From Dehalococcoidia bacterium (GTDB taxonomy: Bacteria; Chloroflexota; Dehalococcoidia; Tepidiformales; Tepidiformaceae), in NCBI GenBank assembly GCA_020847985.1, contig JADLBC010000030.1:1-33503 (forward strand): DNA of 33,503 bases, written 5' to 3'. Position 1 is the first letter of the stretch. Every line of letters starts with the position of its first letter. Made by a program: the position numbers and the translations under genes. The notes under the pieces are model-generated. The model worked only from the letters and a program-made list of their open reading frames with translations. It was not told the origin of the DNA and did not search any database. Positions 24,095-31,179 of this stretch are shown here, one piece after another.

Positions 24095-25225
24095 ATGGCG
24101 AGAAATCCCAACAAGCTGGAAAAGCTCCAGCGCGAATCGGCCTTCCGGCCACAACAGCAGTACGACGAGGAGTTGGGCCACCGCGATGACTGGGCGCGCG
24201 GCTCCCGCTACGAGCGCGAGCTCGACCCCGGACGCTCCGGCGCCAACTTCTCCAACCCCTCCGGCTGGCCAGACCCCGACCGCGGCTATGGCCAGGACAG
24301 CCGCTACAGCGAATGGAGCCGCGGCCCCCGCCAGTTCGACTCCGGGGGCTACGCCTCGCAGGGGCGCTACAGCAACCACGGCTATTTCGGCGGCTCCGGC
24401 GCGGAATACCGCGGCATGCGCGAACGTGACCGCGGCGACGACTGGCGCGGCTACGGCAACGACTACGCCTACAACGCCGAAGGCCGCGACTGGTCCGGCC
24501 CCGAGGGCGAAAGCCCCTACACGTCCCGCTACCGCCAGGGCGAAATGGCGTCGCGGGAGCCGCTGTACGGCGGATCCGGCCACTTCGGCGGCGAGCAGCT
24601 CTACGCCGGGCGCGCGGGCATGAGCAGCCAGGGTGCGCCCTACCGCGGCGCATCCGAAGGCAGCCGGTACAGCAGATCCGGCGACGATGACTACCGCGGC
24701 CAGTCGCAGGTCAGTTCCTCCGGCCAGGGGCCCGGCTGGGGCGGCTACCCCGGTGGCGAATCCCGCATCGGCGGCGCCTTCGGGGGCGGCGAAGGCCGCA
24801 CCGGCACCTACGGCTACGAGACCTACGGCATGTCCTCCACCGGTCGCTGGGGCCGCGATGGCGGCGTCTTCGAACGCGGCGAACATACCGGCCGCGGCCC
24901 GCGCGGCTACCAGCGCAGCGACAGCCGCATCCAGGAGGATGTCTGCGACCGCCTCTGCCAGTTCGGCCAGGTCGACGCCTCCGGTATCGATGTCCGCGTG
25001 AGCAACGGCGAAGTCACCCTCGATGGCACCGTCTCCGACCGCCGGCAGAAGCGCCTGGCCGAGGACGTGATCGAGGACATTCCCGGCGTGAAGGACGTTT
25101 CGAACCGCCTGAAGGTGCGCGGCGAAGGCGGCACTTCCTCACCCGCGGGCGGCAGCGACTCCGACCCCGTCACGAACGGCGCCGGCGGCAAGGGCCGCAC
25201 CCCCTCGCGCACACCCGCGTCCTGA
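24095..25225 (+). CDS. BON-domain protein with a long low-complexity Gly/Tyr/Arg/Ser region
   Basis: A 376-residue protein in two parts. Residues ~1-270 are a low-complexity tract rich in Gly, Tyr, Arg, Ser and Asp with scattered aromatic residues (e.g. DSRYSEWSRGPRQF, YRGMRERDRGDDWRGYG), probably disordered. Residues ~276-344 are one BON domain (IQEDVCDRL, VSNGEVTLDGTVSDR, IPGVKDVSNRLKV), a fold that often binds membranes or phospholipids. The tail is Gly/Ser/Thr-rich. There is no signal peptide, so it probably acts in the cytoplasm. ATG 24095 has AGGGAGGG upstream; ATG 24065 in frame would add ten residues without a ribosome site. A strong hairpin follows. Confidence 0.85.
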   Translation: MARNPNKLEKLQRESAFRPQQQYDEELGHRDDWARGSRYERELDPGRSGANFSNPSGWPDPDRGYGQDSRYSEWSRGPRQFDSGGYASQGRYSNHGYFGGSGAEYRGMRERDRGDDWRGYGNDYAYNAEGRDWSGPEGESPYTSRYRQGEMASREPLYGGSGHFGGEQLYAGRAGMSSQGAPYRGASEGSRYSRSGDDDYRGQSQVSSSGQGPGWGGYPGGESRIGGAFGGGEGRTGTYGYETYGMSSTGRWGRDGGVFERGEHTGRGPRGYQRSDSRIQEDVCDRLCQFGQVDASGIDVRVSNGEVTLDGTVSDRRQKRLAEDVIEDIPGVKDVSNRLKVRGEGGTSSPAGGSDSDPVTNGAGGKGRTPSRTPAS

Positions 25226-25250
25226 CCGTCGCCGTTCCACCGCTCCTGCC

Positions 25251-25281
25251 GCACGGCCCCCGGCATCCCCGGGGGCCGTGC
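25251..25281 (+). terminator. GC-rich hairpin after the BON gene, touching the next promoter
   Basis: A perfect 13-bp stem, GCACGGCCCCCGG (25251-25263) and CCGGGGGCCGTGC (25269-25281), has a 5-base loop. It ends two bases before the TACCAT box of the NUDIX gene. There is no long T run after it, so termination may be weak. Confidence 0.55.
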
Positions 25282-25283
25282 TG

Positions 25284-25289
25284 TACCAT
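25284..25289 (+). promoter_or_regulatory. -10-like box of a leaderless promoter (NUDIX gene)
   Basis: TACCAT is followed by six bases (CGCGCC) and GTG 25296. No Shine-Dalgarno sequence is present. Confidence 0.55.
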
Positions 25290-25295
25290 CGCGCC

Positions 25296-25796
25296 GTGTA
25301 CGAACTGACGGCCGGCATCGTCCTCTGGCGCGGCGACGAGATCCTCGTGATGAAGCGCGCGGGAGGGTTCGCGAGTGGCGGCTGGTTCATCCCCGCCGGC
25401 CACGTCGAACCCGGCGAGCGGCCCGCCGAAACCGCCGTGCGCGAACTCGCCGAAGAGACGGGCATCGCCCTCCAGCCGGGCGCCCTCTCCCTCGCCGAGA
25501 TCATGTTCTACGAACACGATGACGGCCTCGCGCACAGCGCCATCTACAACGCCCGCTGCCCCGAAGGCGCCGAACCCGTGCTCAATCGCGAACACGCCTT
25601 CGCCCGCTGGATGGCGCCCGAAGCATTCATCGCGCGCTTCCTCGACCCGGCCATGCTCGCCGGCCGCGGCCTCGATGCTCCCGCGCTCGCCCTCGCCGCC
25701 GAGGTCGCCCGCGTGATTCGCGCCGCCGCCCATGCTCGCGGGCTCGCCGGTTCAGGGCGCGAAATCACCGGCTGGCAGGCCGTTCCCCCGTCGTAA
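25296..25796 (+). CDS. NUDIX hydrolase
   Basis: A 166-residue pyrophosphohydrolase of the NUDIX superfamily. The Nudix box is complete, from GHVEPGERPAETAVRELAEETG (seen as GHVEPGERPAETA then RELAEETGI), with the REXXEE metal site. The preceding strand GIVLWRGDEILVMKR and the C-terminal helices are typical. The substrate could be a nucleotide, a nucleotide sugar or a capped RNA, and cannot be told. GTG 25296 is chosen because TACCAT stands exactly six bases upstream; a frame-extending start at 25278 is inside the terminator hairpin region. It is probably monocistronic. Confidence 0.9.
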   Translation: MYELTAGIVLWRGDEILVMKRAGGFASGGWFIPAGHVEPGERPAETAVRELAEETGIALQPGALSLAEIMFYEHDDGLAHSAIYNARCPEGAEPVLNREHAFARWMAPEAFIARFLDPAMLAGRGLDAPALALAAEVARVIRAAAHARGLAGSGREITGWQAVPPS

Positions 25797-25840
25797 GGTT
25801 CGGCCCGCCCGCGTTCGCACCCCTGTCATTGGCCATCTGC

Positions 25841-25846
25841 TGCACT
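25841..25846 (+). promoter_or_regulatory. -10-like box of a leaderless promoter (membrane beta-rich protein)
   Basis: TGCACT is followed by six bases (GGAACG) and ATG 25853. It is weaker than the other examples, since position two is G. Confidence 0.35.
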
Positions 25847-25852
25847 GGAACG

Positions 25853-26368
25853 ATGAACCAGCATCCGACCGACGGTGGCGAGCAGCACGCCCTGCCCGCC
25901 ACGTCTCGCACCGAACCGTCCTCCCACGGCGACCCCGGCCGCTTCTTTGCGAATCACCCGCCCGTGCTCTGGCGGTTGTTCGCGGTGCTCGGCGTCCTCG
26001 TCGTCGTCGGCATGATTGGCGTCTACTTCGTGGTTTCGAACAGCGACGGCAGCAACGAACGCGGCGAACCCCCCGGCGTCAGTGCCCGCGGCGAGCAAAC
26101 CGCGGTCGCCGCCGAAGGCATCGGCGCCACATCCGTGACCGTCGGGCAGCAGTTCTCCCCGGCCTCGCTCATCGTCCCGCGAGGCGGCCAGGCGATCATC
26201 GCCATCGATGGCAACGCCGGCGCCTGCGCCCTGAAGAATAACGAGGACCGCGTCGCCGCCCTCGGTTCCGGCGAGAGCTATACCTTCGATGCGCGCACGC
26301 CGGGCGAATTCCGCTTCAGCTGCGATGGCCAACCGGCCCGCGGCCAGCTCACCCTCACCGTTCCCTGA
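25853..26368 (+). CDS. Membrane-anchored protein with a cupredoxin-like C-terminal domain
   Basis: A 171-residue protein. About 40 polar residues precede one membrane segment (residues ~41-62). A short linker leads to a beta-rich domain (VTVGQQFSPASLIVPRGGQA, seen as SPASLIVPRGGQA, and ESYTFDARTPGEFRFSCDG). The pattern of a phosphate-free beta sandwich with xxTPGEFRFSC resembles cupredoxin-like folds, but the usual His/Cys/Met copper ligands are not evident, only two cysteines. Function unknown. ATG 25853 is preferred over TTG 25829 because a TGCACT box precedes it by six bases. It is convergent with the Pro-rich gene. Confidence 0.65.
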   Translation: MNQHPTDGGEQHALPATSRTEPSSHGDPGRFFANHPPVLWRLFAVLGVLVVVGMIGVYFVVSNSDGSNERGEPPGVSARGEQTAVAAEGIGATSVTVGQQFSPASLIVPRGGQAIIAIDGNAGACALKNNEDRVAALGSGESYTFDARTPGEFRFSCDGQPARGQLTLTVP

Positions 26369-26372
26369 TTCC

Positions 26373-26389
26373 CCGGGCGAATGACCCGG
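26373..26389. terminator. Short hairpin between convergent genes
   Basis: CCGGG (26373-26377) pairs with CCCGG (26385-26389) around a 7-base loop in the 29-base gap. It is short, so its role as a terminator is uncertain. Confidence 0.25.
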
Positions 26390-26397
26390 CGCGCCGC

Positions 26398-26982
26398 CTA
26401 CCGCTCGGTGGGCGGCGTCCCCGTTTTCGGCGCCGTGGGCGGCAGCGTCGGCAGTGGCGGCGGGTCCGAATTCTCCGGCGGCGGTGGGCCCGGCTGCAGT
26501 GGTGGCGGCTCGGGAGTGCTCGTCGCGGGCGGCGGCGTAGTCGTTGCCCCCGGTGTCGCCGGTGGAGGCTCGGGTGTTGCGCTGCCTGGTACGGGCGTCG
26601 TCGCCGGCGGTGGGGGCGGCGTCGCGACGCCGGCCGTGTTCCCGCCTCCGCCGCCTGTCGTCGATGCCCGGCCCGACGGGACCGGCGTGTACGGCATAGC
26701 CCCCCGGAGCTGCGTGAGTGTCACCCGCTCGCGCGTCGGTGTCGGCGATGGTTTACCGGACGGTGTCGCGACCGCCGTGTGCGTCTCCGCCACCGTGGCG
26801 TGGGATTCCGCGGTCGCGGAGGGAGTCGCCGAACCGGTGACGCTCGCCTTCGAACTGACGTGCGGCGCCGAGGCCGTCGGGACCGCCGTCTCCGCGGCGC
26901 CACCCTTCGATGCCCCCCCGCAATACGCGAACGCACCCGCCCCCAGCGCGCAGCCCACCAGCACGATCACCGAGCGGTTCAT
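26398..26982 (-). CDS. Exported Pro/Thr/Ser-rich protein of unknown function
   Basis: A 194-residue protein. It begins with a hydrophobic signal-like stretch (MNRSVIVLVGCALGAGAFAY) containing Cys11 and Cys21. LVGC and FAYC are imperfect lipobox candidates, the first too early and the second with Tyr at -1. The remainder is low complexity: Ala/Thr/Ser, then a short more ordered piece (RERVTLTQLRGAMPYTPVPSG, seen as RVTLTQLRGAMPY), then long Pro/Gly/Thr tracts. Probably a wall- or surface-associated protein. ATG 26982 is chosen; the frame continues to 27852 only as antisense of the CoA transferase. GACCAT lies six bases before the ATG. Confidence 0.65.
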   Translation of the reverse strand: MNRSVIVLVGCALGAGAFAYCGGASKGGAAETAVPTASAPHVSSKASVTGSATPSATAESHATVAETHTAVATPSGKPSPTPTRERVTLTQLRGAMPYTPVPSGRASTTGGGGGNTAGVATPPPPPATTPVPGSATPEPPPATPGATTTPPPATSTPEPPPLQPGPPPPENSDPPPLPTLPPTAPKTGTPPTER

Positions 26983-26988
26983 GCCCTG

Positions 26989-26994
26989 ATGGTC
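26989..26994 (-). promoter_or_regulatory. Weak -10-like box before the exported Pro-rich gene
   Basis: On the minus strand GACCAT is followed by six bases (CAGGGC) and ATG 26982, the same geometry as the other leaderless candidates with one mismatch from TACCAT. Confidence 0.35.
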
Positions 26995-27035
26995 GGTACC
27001 CAAACGGGACCACCAGAGGAACGGTTCGGTGGCAC

Positions 27036-28253
27036 TTACGCCGGTGCGGTGCCCTCCCACTGCGCGATGACGCGCTCCGAAGCCAGGTGCGCGAGTGCCG
27101 CCGCATCGAGCCCGAGCCGCTGCGCCAGCACCTCGTCCGTGTGCTGCCCCAGCAGTGGCGCCGGCGTCATCCCCACCGCCGATTCGCTCATGTGGATGGG
27201 CGGCGCCAGCATCTCCCAGTCGCCGCGCGTCGGGTGGTGGATGGTCTGGATCATGTCGCGCTCGCGCAGGTGCGGGTCGTTGAGCACGTCTTCGGTATCG
27301 AACACGGCGGAGGCGGGCACGCCGGCTTCCGCAAGCTGCTCCATCGCCTCCCATTTCGTGCGCTGCATCGTCCAGCCGCTCACTGCCTCCTTGATCGCGT
27401 CGCCGTTCATCGCCCGCGAGAGGATGGTCGCGAAGCGCTCGTCCGCCTGCATCTCCGGCCGGTCGATGGCGATGGTGAGCGAATCCCACATCCGCTGCGT
27501 GACGATGTGGATGTAGACGTAGTCGTTCGGGCCACCCGGCGCGCAGGGGTACAGCCCCGTCGCCGGCATCCCCGATGCACCCGACCCGCGCCGCTGGATC
27601 GCCCCCGGGAACCGCTCGCGCCCCGACATCGGCATTCGCATGTAGTTCGCGACCGTCTCCTGCATCGCGATCTCGATCACCTGGCCCCGGCCCGTGACCT
27701 GCCGCTGCAGCAACGCCGCGAGGATGCCCATCGTGAGGTGCATCCCCGAACCCGTGTCCGCGACAGTCGCCCCCGGCTTCACCGGCGGCCCGCCCGGCTC
27801 CCCCGTGATGCTGAAGCTGCCGCCCGCCGCCTGTGCCACCCAGTCGAAGCATTTGTAGTGCGACCGCGGCCCGCCCGTCCCGAAGCCCTTGATGGTGCCG
27901 TAGATGACGCGCGGGTTCGTCGCTCGCAGCACGTCCCAGCCGATGCCGAGCTTTTCCATGATGCCCAGGGTGAAGTTCTCCACGACCACGTCCGCCTGCT
28001 TCACCAGCTCGAGGAAGAGCTCGCGGCCGCGTGCATCGGCCAGGTTCAGGGCGACGCTCCGCTTGTTGTGATTGAACGACATAAAGTAGAGCGAATCCTC
28101 GCCCGTCCCGCTCGTCATGCGGCCCGGGTCGCCGCTTCCGGGTTGTTCCACCTTGATCACGTCCGCGCCGAACCAGGCGAGGTACTGGGTGCAGCTGGTC
28201 CCGGCCTCGTACTGCGTCAGGTCCAGGACGGTGATGCCATCGAGCGCGGGCAT
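27036..28253 (-). CDS. Family III CoA transferase (CaiB/BaiF), formyl-CoA transferase-like
   Basis: A 405-residue class III CoA transferase. The N-terminus (ALDGITVLDLTQYEAGTSC and LAWFGADVIKVEQPGSGD) and ADTGSGMHL, with the catalytic Asp covalently involved in catalysis in this family, are clear. NSNKRS-type FNHNKRSVALNL, KGFGTGGP and PLLGQHTDEVL also fit. The insert GSGASGMPATGLYPCAPGGPNDYVYIHI resembles the Gly-rich region of formyl-CoA:oxalate transferase (seen as RGSGASGMPATG). Substrates may be formyl-CoA/oxalate or other carboxylates such as succinyl-CoA. ATG 28253 has GGAGGA upstream. Whether it pairs with the 2-hydroxyacyl-CoA lyase is an inference. Confidence 0.85.
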   Translation of the reverse strand: MPALDGITVLDLTQYEAGTSCTQYLAWFGADVIKVEQPGSGDPGRMTSGTGEDSLYFMSFNHNKRSVALNLADARGRELFLELVKQADVVVENFTLGIMEKLGIGWDVLRATNPRVIYGTIKGFGTGGPRSHYKCFDWVAQAAGGSFSITGEPGGPPVKPGATVADTGSGMHLTMGILAALLQRQVTGRGQVIEIAMQETVANYMRMPMSGRERFPGAIQRRGSGASGMPATGLYPCAPGGPNDYVYIHIVTQRMWDSLTIAIDRPEMQADERFATILSRAMNGDAIKEAVSGWTMQRTKWEAMEQLAEAGVPASAVFDTEDVLNDPHLRERDMIQTIHHPTRGDWEMLAPPIHMSESAVGMTPAPLLGQHTDEVLAQRLGLDAAALAHLASERVIAQWEGTAPA

Positions 28254-28312
28254 GGGATTCCTCCGGTCAGTGGTGCCGGGGAGTCTACCGCCGCGCGCCC
28301 CAACGCGGCGCA

Positions 28313-28777
28313 TCAGATGCGCAGGTACGAGTTCCCGCGTTCCATCGGCAGCACGCGCAGCTCGTGGCGGCGCATGTCGGGCTCCAGCCCAAGCGTCTCC
28401 ATGACCGTGTAGCCCAGTAGCGGCTCCGTGCCGTCGGGAAGCTCAAGGCATTCGAACACGCCCTCGCGACCCAGCACGCTGACGTGCGCGCCGAAATACA
28501 GACGTGCGACCGCGGTGCCGTTCGCCGTCGACACCGCCACATCGCGCCTCGCGCGCAATCCCAACCGCTCGATCACGCTCCGCGGCAGGCAGAGCGTCGT
28601 GGCGCCCGTGTCCACCAACACCTGCGGCAACGCGATCGAGCGAACGGCCTCGGCCGCGATGAGCCCGCTCTCCGCGCGCTCCGCATCGTAGTCATTGGTG
28701 ATCGTCACGCCCGTCGTGATCCGTCCCACGCAGCCCTCGTCGAACCCGGCCGCCCGTTCCAGCGCGATCGCGGTCAT
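28313..28777 (-). CDS. Retropepsin-like (clan AA) aspartic protease
   Basis: A 154-residue single-domain protein. The active-site motif is VLVDTGATTLCLP, the DTG triad half-site of retropepsin-like proteases that work as dimers. YFGAHVSVLG and PLLGYTVMETLGL complete the usual fold. There is no signal peptide. The substrate is unknown. The start ATG 28777 is preceded by TATACT with exactly six bases and no ribosome site. It is divergent from a HigA-like regulator gene 74 bases away, with a GTCGC/GCGAC palindrome at the promoter. A link to antitoxin processing is only a guess. Confidence 0.82.
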   Translation of the reverse strand: MTAIALERAAGFDEGCVGRITTGVTITNDYDAERAESGLIAAEAVRSIALPQVLVDTGATTLCLPRSVIERLGLRARRDVAVSTANGTAVARLYFGAHVSVLGREGVFECLELPDGTEPLLGYTVMETLGLEPDMRRHELRVLPMERGNSYLRI

Positions 28778-28783
28778 AGGCTG

Positions 28784-28789
28784 AGTATA
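28784..28789 (-). promoter_or_regulatory. -10 box (TATACT) of a leaderless promoter (retropepsin-like gene)
   Basis: TATACT on the minus strand, six bases (CAGCCT), then ATG 28777. This is the best -10 match among the leaderless candidates. Confidence 0.65.
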
Positions 28790-28794
28790 GTCAT

Positions 28795-28810
28795 GTCGCA
28801 AAGGCGCGAC
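28795..28810. promoter_or_regulatory. Candidate operator palindrome between divergent genes
   Basis: GTCGC at 28795-28799 and GCGAC at 28806-28810 form a 5-bp palindrome with 6-base spacing. It lies just upstream of the TATACT box and could bind the adjacent HTH protein. Short and unproven. Confidence 0.3.
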
Positions 28811-28851
28811 TGAACGAAGCGCCGGGGCTTTGAGCGAGGTCTCGAACCACT

Positions 28852-29132
28852 ATGACGATTGAAATCGAACTCGACCCCGAACGCCCCACCTTCCCGCCGG
28901 GTGACTACCTCGCCGAGGAGATCGAGGCCCGGGGGTGGTCCCAACGCGAACTCGCGCGTCGCATCGATCGCCCCTACCAGGTCGTGAATGAGATTGTCCG
29001 CGGCAGAAAGCGATCACGGCCGAAACGGCCATCGCGTTCGAACGCGTCCTCGGCATGGACGCCCGCCTGTGGCTCAATCTGCAGTCCTCGTACGACTTGC
29101 AACGAGCCCGCCAGCGCCTCGCCACGGCGTGA
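28852..29132 (+). pseudogene. HigA-like antitoxin/XRE HTH gene, frameshifted
   Basis: From ATG 28852 the frame reads PPGDYLAEEIEARGWSQRELARRIDRPYQVVNEIVRGRK, seen as two parts (PPGDYLAEEIEARGWSQ and RPYQVVNEIVRG). This is the HigA-type N-terminus and HTH. At about 29005-29011 the frame changes. One base less, read from AAG onward, gives KAITAETAIAFERVLGMDARLWLNLQ, seen as AITAETAIAFERVLG and RLWLNLQSSYDLQRAR, the rest of the HigA family, ending at TGA 29130-29132. A single-base deletion, a sequencing error or a rare -1 slip at A-AAG could each explain it. With the repair it would be about 93 residues, the family length. No HigB toxin lies next to it. The other frame runs on to 29238 without family resemblance. 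Confidence 0.75.
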
Positions 29133-29164
29133 CCTTCCAGCCCTGTCGTGCCTTCGGGGACGCC

Positions 29165-30385
29165 CTACTCCGCCTTCTCCAGCTCGAACGCCGCGTGCAG
29201 CGCGCGCACCGCGTCGTGCACCTTCGCCGCCTCGATGATGCACGTCAGCCGGATCTCGCTCGTCGTGATCAGCTCGATGTTGATCCCCGCGTCGTACAGC
29301 GTCCGGAACATGCGCGCCGCGTAGCCGTGCGCCGTCTGGATGCCCACGCCCACGATGCTCACCTTCCCCAGTTCGCCGTTCGCCACGTAGCTGCCCGCGC
29401 CCACCGACTGGCAGATCGAGGGCATGAGCGCTTCCGTCCGCTTCAGGTCCTTCCGGCCGATGGTGAACGTCAGGTCCGTGAGGTTGTGGTCGCTCGCGTT
29501 CTGCACGATGGTGTCGACGCTGATCCCGGCCTCCGCCAGCGGTTCGAAGATGTGCGCCGCGATCCCGGGGCGGTCCGGCACCTGGCGCACGGTCACCTTC
29601 GCCACGTCGGTGTCATGCGCGATCGCGCGCACGCGGTTCCGTTCTTCCAACTCCGTCCCTCCGTGGATCAGCGTGCCCGGCGCATCGACCATACTCGATG
29701 TCACCATGATGGGCAGGTTGTAAACCGAAGCCAGCTCAACCGCCCGGTTGTGCATCACCTGCGAACCCTGCGTCGCCAGCTCCAGCATCTCCTCGTAGGT
29801 GATGTCCTTGAGCTGGCGCGCCAGCGGCTCGATGCGCGGGTCCGTCGTGTAGATGCCGGTCACGTCCTTGCAGTTCTCGTAGCGGTCGGCGCCGAGCGCG
29901 ATGGCGAGCACGATGCCCGTCAGGTCGCTCGCGCCGCGCCCCAGCGTCACGATCTCGAAGTCCTCCGTGATGCCCTGGAAGCCCGCGACCACGGGCGTCC
30001 TGCCCGCCTCCAGCTCCTGGCGCACGCGGTCGCCCTCCACGCGTGAGACGCGCCCCGCCTGGTGCTGCTGCGAACCGGTGAAGATGCCCGCCTGCTGGCC
30101 CGTCAGGCTGACCGCGTCCACTCCGATCGCTTGCAGCGCCATCGCCACCAGCGCGCACGACACCTGTTCCCCCGTGGCGACGAGCATGTCGAGCTCGCGC
30201 GGGTTCGGTTCGTCCGTGATCGATTGGGCCAACGCGAGCAGGTCATCGGTCGTGTCGCCCATCGCCGAAACCACCGCGACCACCCGGTCGCCGGCGGCCA
30301 CGCGCCGCGCGATGCGCCGCGAAACGTTCCGGATGAGCTCCGCATTTGCGACGGATGAGCCGCCGTACTTCTGGACTACGAGCAT
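29165..30385 (-). CDS. lysC: Aspartate kinase with C-terminal ACT domains
   Basis: A 406-residue aspartokinase that phosphorylates aspartate at the entry to lysine, threonine and methionine synthesis. The kinase start VQKYGGSSVAN is clear, as are VVSAMGDTTDDLL, ATGEQVSCAL and TLGRGASDLTG. The C-terminal ACT pair (VPDRPGIAAHIFEPLAEAGISVD and IVGVGIQTAHGYAARMFRTL, seen as PDRPGIAAHIFEPLAEAG and GVGIQTAHGYAARMF) suggests feedback control. Three motifs differ from common forms: GRGASD for GRGGSD, KDVTGIY for TDVxGIY, and QVMHNRAVE for KVLHPRAVE. These may mark a deep branch or altered activity. It follows cysE on the same strand with 43 bases between. Confidence 0.88.
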   Translation of the reverse strand: MLVVQKYGGSSVANAELIRNVSRRIARRVAAGDRVVAVVSAMGDTTDDLLALAQSITDEPNPRELDMLVATGEQVSCALVAMALQAIGVDAVSLTGQQAGIFTGSQQHQAGRVSRVEGDRVRQELEAGRTPVVAGFQGITEDFEIVTLGRGASDLTGIVLAIALGADRYENCKDVTGIYTTDPRIEPLARQLKDITYEEMLELATQGSQVMHNRAVELASVYNLPIMVTSSMVDAPGTLIHGGTELEERNRVRAIAHDTDVAKVTVRQVPDRPGIAAHIFEPLAEAGISVDTIVQNASDHNLTDLTFTIGRKDLKRTEALMPSICQSVGAGSYVANGELGKVSIVGVGIQTAHGYAARMFRTLYDAGINIELITTSEIRLTCIIEAAKVHDAVRALHAAFELEKAE

Positions 30386-30428
30386 GCCGTTTAGGATGCG
30401 CCAGCGCCCGTTTCGGGGCCAGTTCGCC

Positions 30429-31133
30429 TTACCCCCGGTTCGCCCGCTCCGGCGTGGCCTCGCCCTCGGCGTCGTGGTGCCCGTCGTGGATGCCCCGCAG
30501 GTGGTCGTCGAGATGGTCCAGCTGGTCGTGCAACTCCTGCATCCGCTGGTCGAGGTCGTTCATGCGCTCCCATTCCGGGTCCGGCAGGCGCTGCATCGCC
30601 CCGTTCGATTCATCCCGGAAGGCGACGATGTGCCCGGGCACGCCCACGATCGTCGCGTTCGCCGGCACGTTCGTCACCACCACCGACCCGGCGCCCACGC
30701 GCGCGTTCTCGCCGATCGTGACCGCGCCGATGACCTTCGCCCCCGCGCCCACGACGACGCCGTCGCGCAGGGTGGGGTGCCGCTTCACGCGCCGCGTGCT
30801 CGTGCCTCCGAGCGTCACGCCCTGGTAGAGCATCACGTCCGCGCCGATCTCGGCCGTCTCGCCGATGACGACGCCCATGCCGTGGTCGATGAAGAACCGC
30901 GGCCCGATGGTCGCCCCCGGGTGGATTTCGATGCCCGTGAAGAAGCGCGCCGCGTAGGTGATCGCGAGCGGCACGAGGGGGACATTGTGCCGGTAAAGCG
31001 CGTGCGCCAGCCGGTGCGCCAGCCGCGCGTGAAAGCCCGGGTAGAACAGCACCACCGCCGCCGCGCTCCGCGCCGCCGGGTCGCGCTCCAGCGTCGCCCG
31101 GATGTCGTCGCGAACCTCCGAGAGCAATCCCAT
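30429..31133 (-). CDS. cysE: Serine O-acetyltransferase
   Basis: A 234-residue hexapeptide-repeat acetyltransferase that makes O-acetylserine from serine and acetyl-CoA for cysteine synthesis. GIEIHPGATIGPRFFIDHGMG (seen as IEIHPGATIGPRFFIDHG), VVIGETAEIG, YQGVTLGG and GAGSVVVTNVPANATIVGVPG (seen as VPANATIVGVPG) are the EpsC/CysE signatures. The C-terminal ~50 residues form a charged His/Asp-rich tail, probably coiled. ATG 31133 is taken; a GTG at 31136 is directly adjacent. TACGAT seven bases before the ATG suggests a leaderless start. It lies between tesB and lysC on one strand. Confidence 0.9.
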   Translation of the reverse strand: MGLLSEVRDDIRATLERDPAARSAAAVVLFYPGFHARLAHRLAHALYRHNVPLVPLAITYAARFFTGIEIHPGATIGPRFFIDHGMGVVIGETAEIGADVMLYQGVTLGGTSTRRVKRHPTLRDGVVVGAGAKVIGAVTIGENARVGAGSVVVTNVPANATIVGVPGHIVAFRDESNGAMQRLPDPEWERMNDLDQRMQELHDQLDHLDDHLRGIHDGHHDAEGEATPERANRG

Positions 31134-31140
31134 CACCGCG

Positions 31141-31146
31141 ATCGTA
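31141..31146 (-). promoter_or_regulatory. -10-like box of a leaderless promoter (cysE)
   Basis: TACGAT on the minus strand, seven bases, then ATG 31133. No Shine-Dalgarno sequence is present. Confidence 0.4.
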
Positions 31147-31179
31147 CAGCAGAACCGCGCGCGGCCAGCGTTCCGCCCA

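Noticed and set aside
20778..24623. Long plus- and minus-strand frames overlapping the Thr-Pro, kinase and BON genes
   Set aside because: Composition is His/Arg/Pro-rich low complexity without domains, and real genes with motifs occupy the same bases.
26983..27852. Upstream extension of the exported Pro-rich gene
   Set aside because: This part is antisense to the CoA transferase; ATG 26982 starts a signal-like segment.
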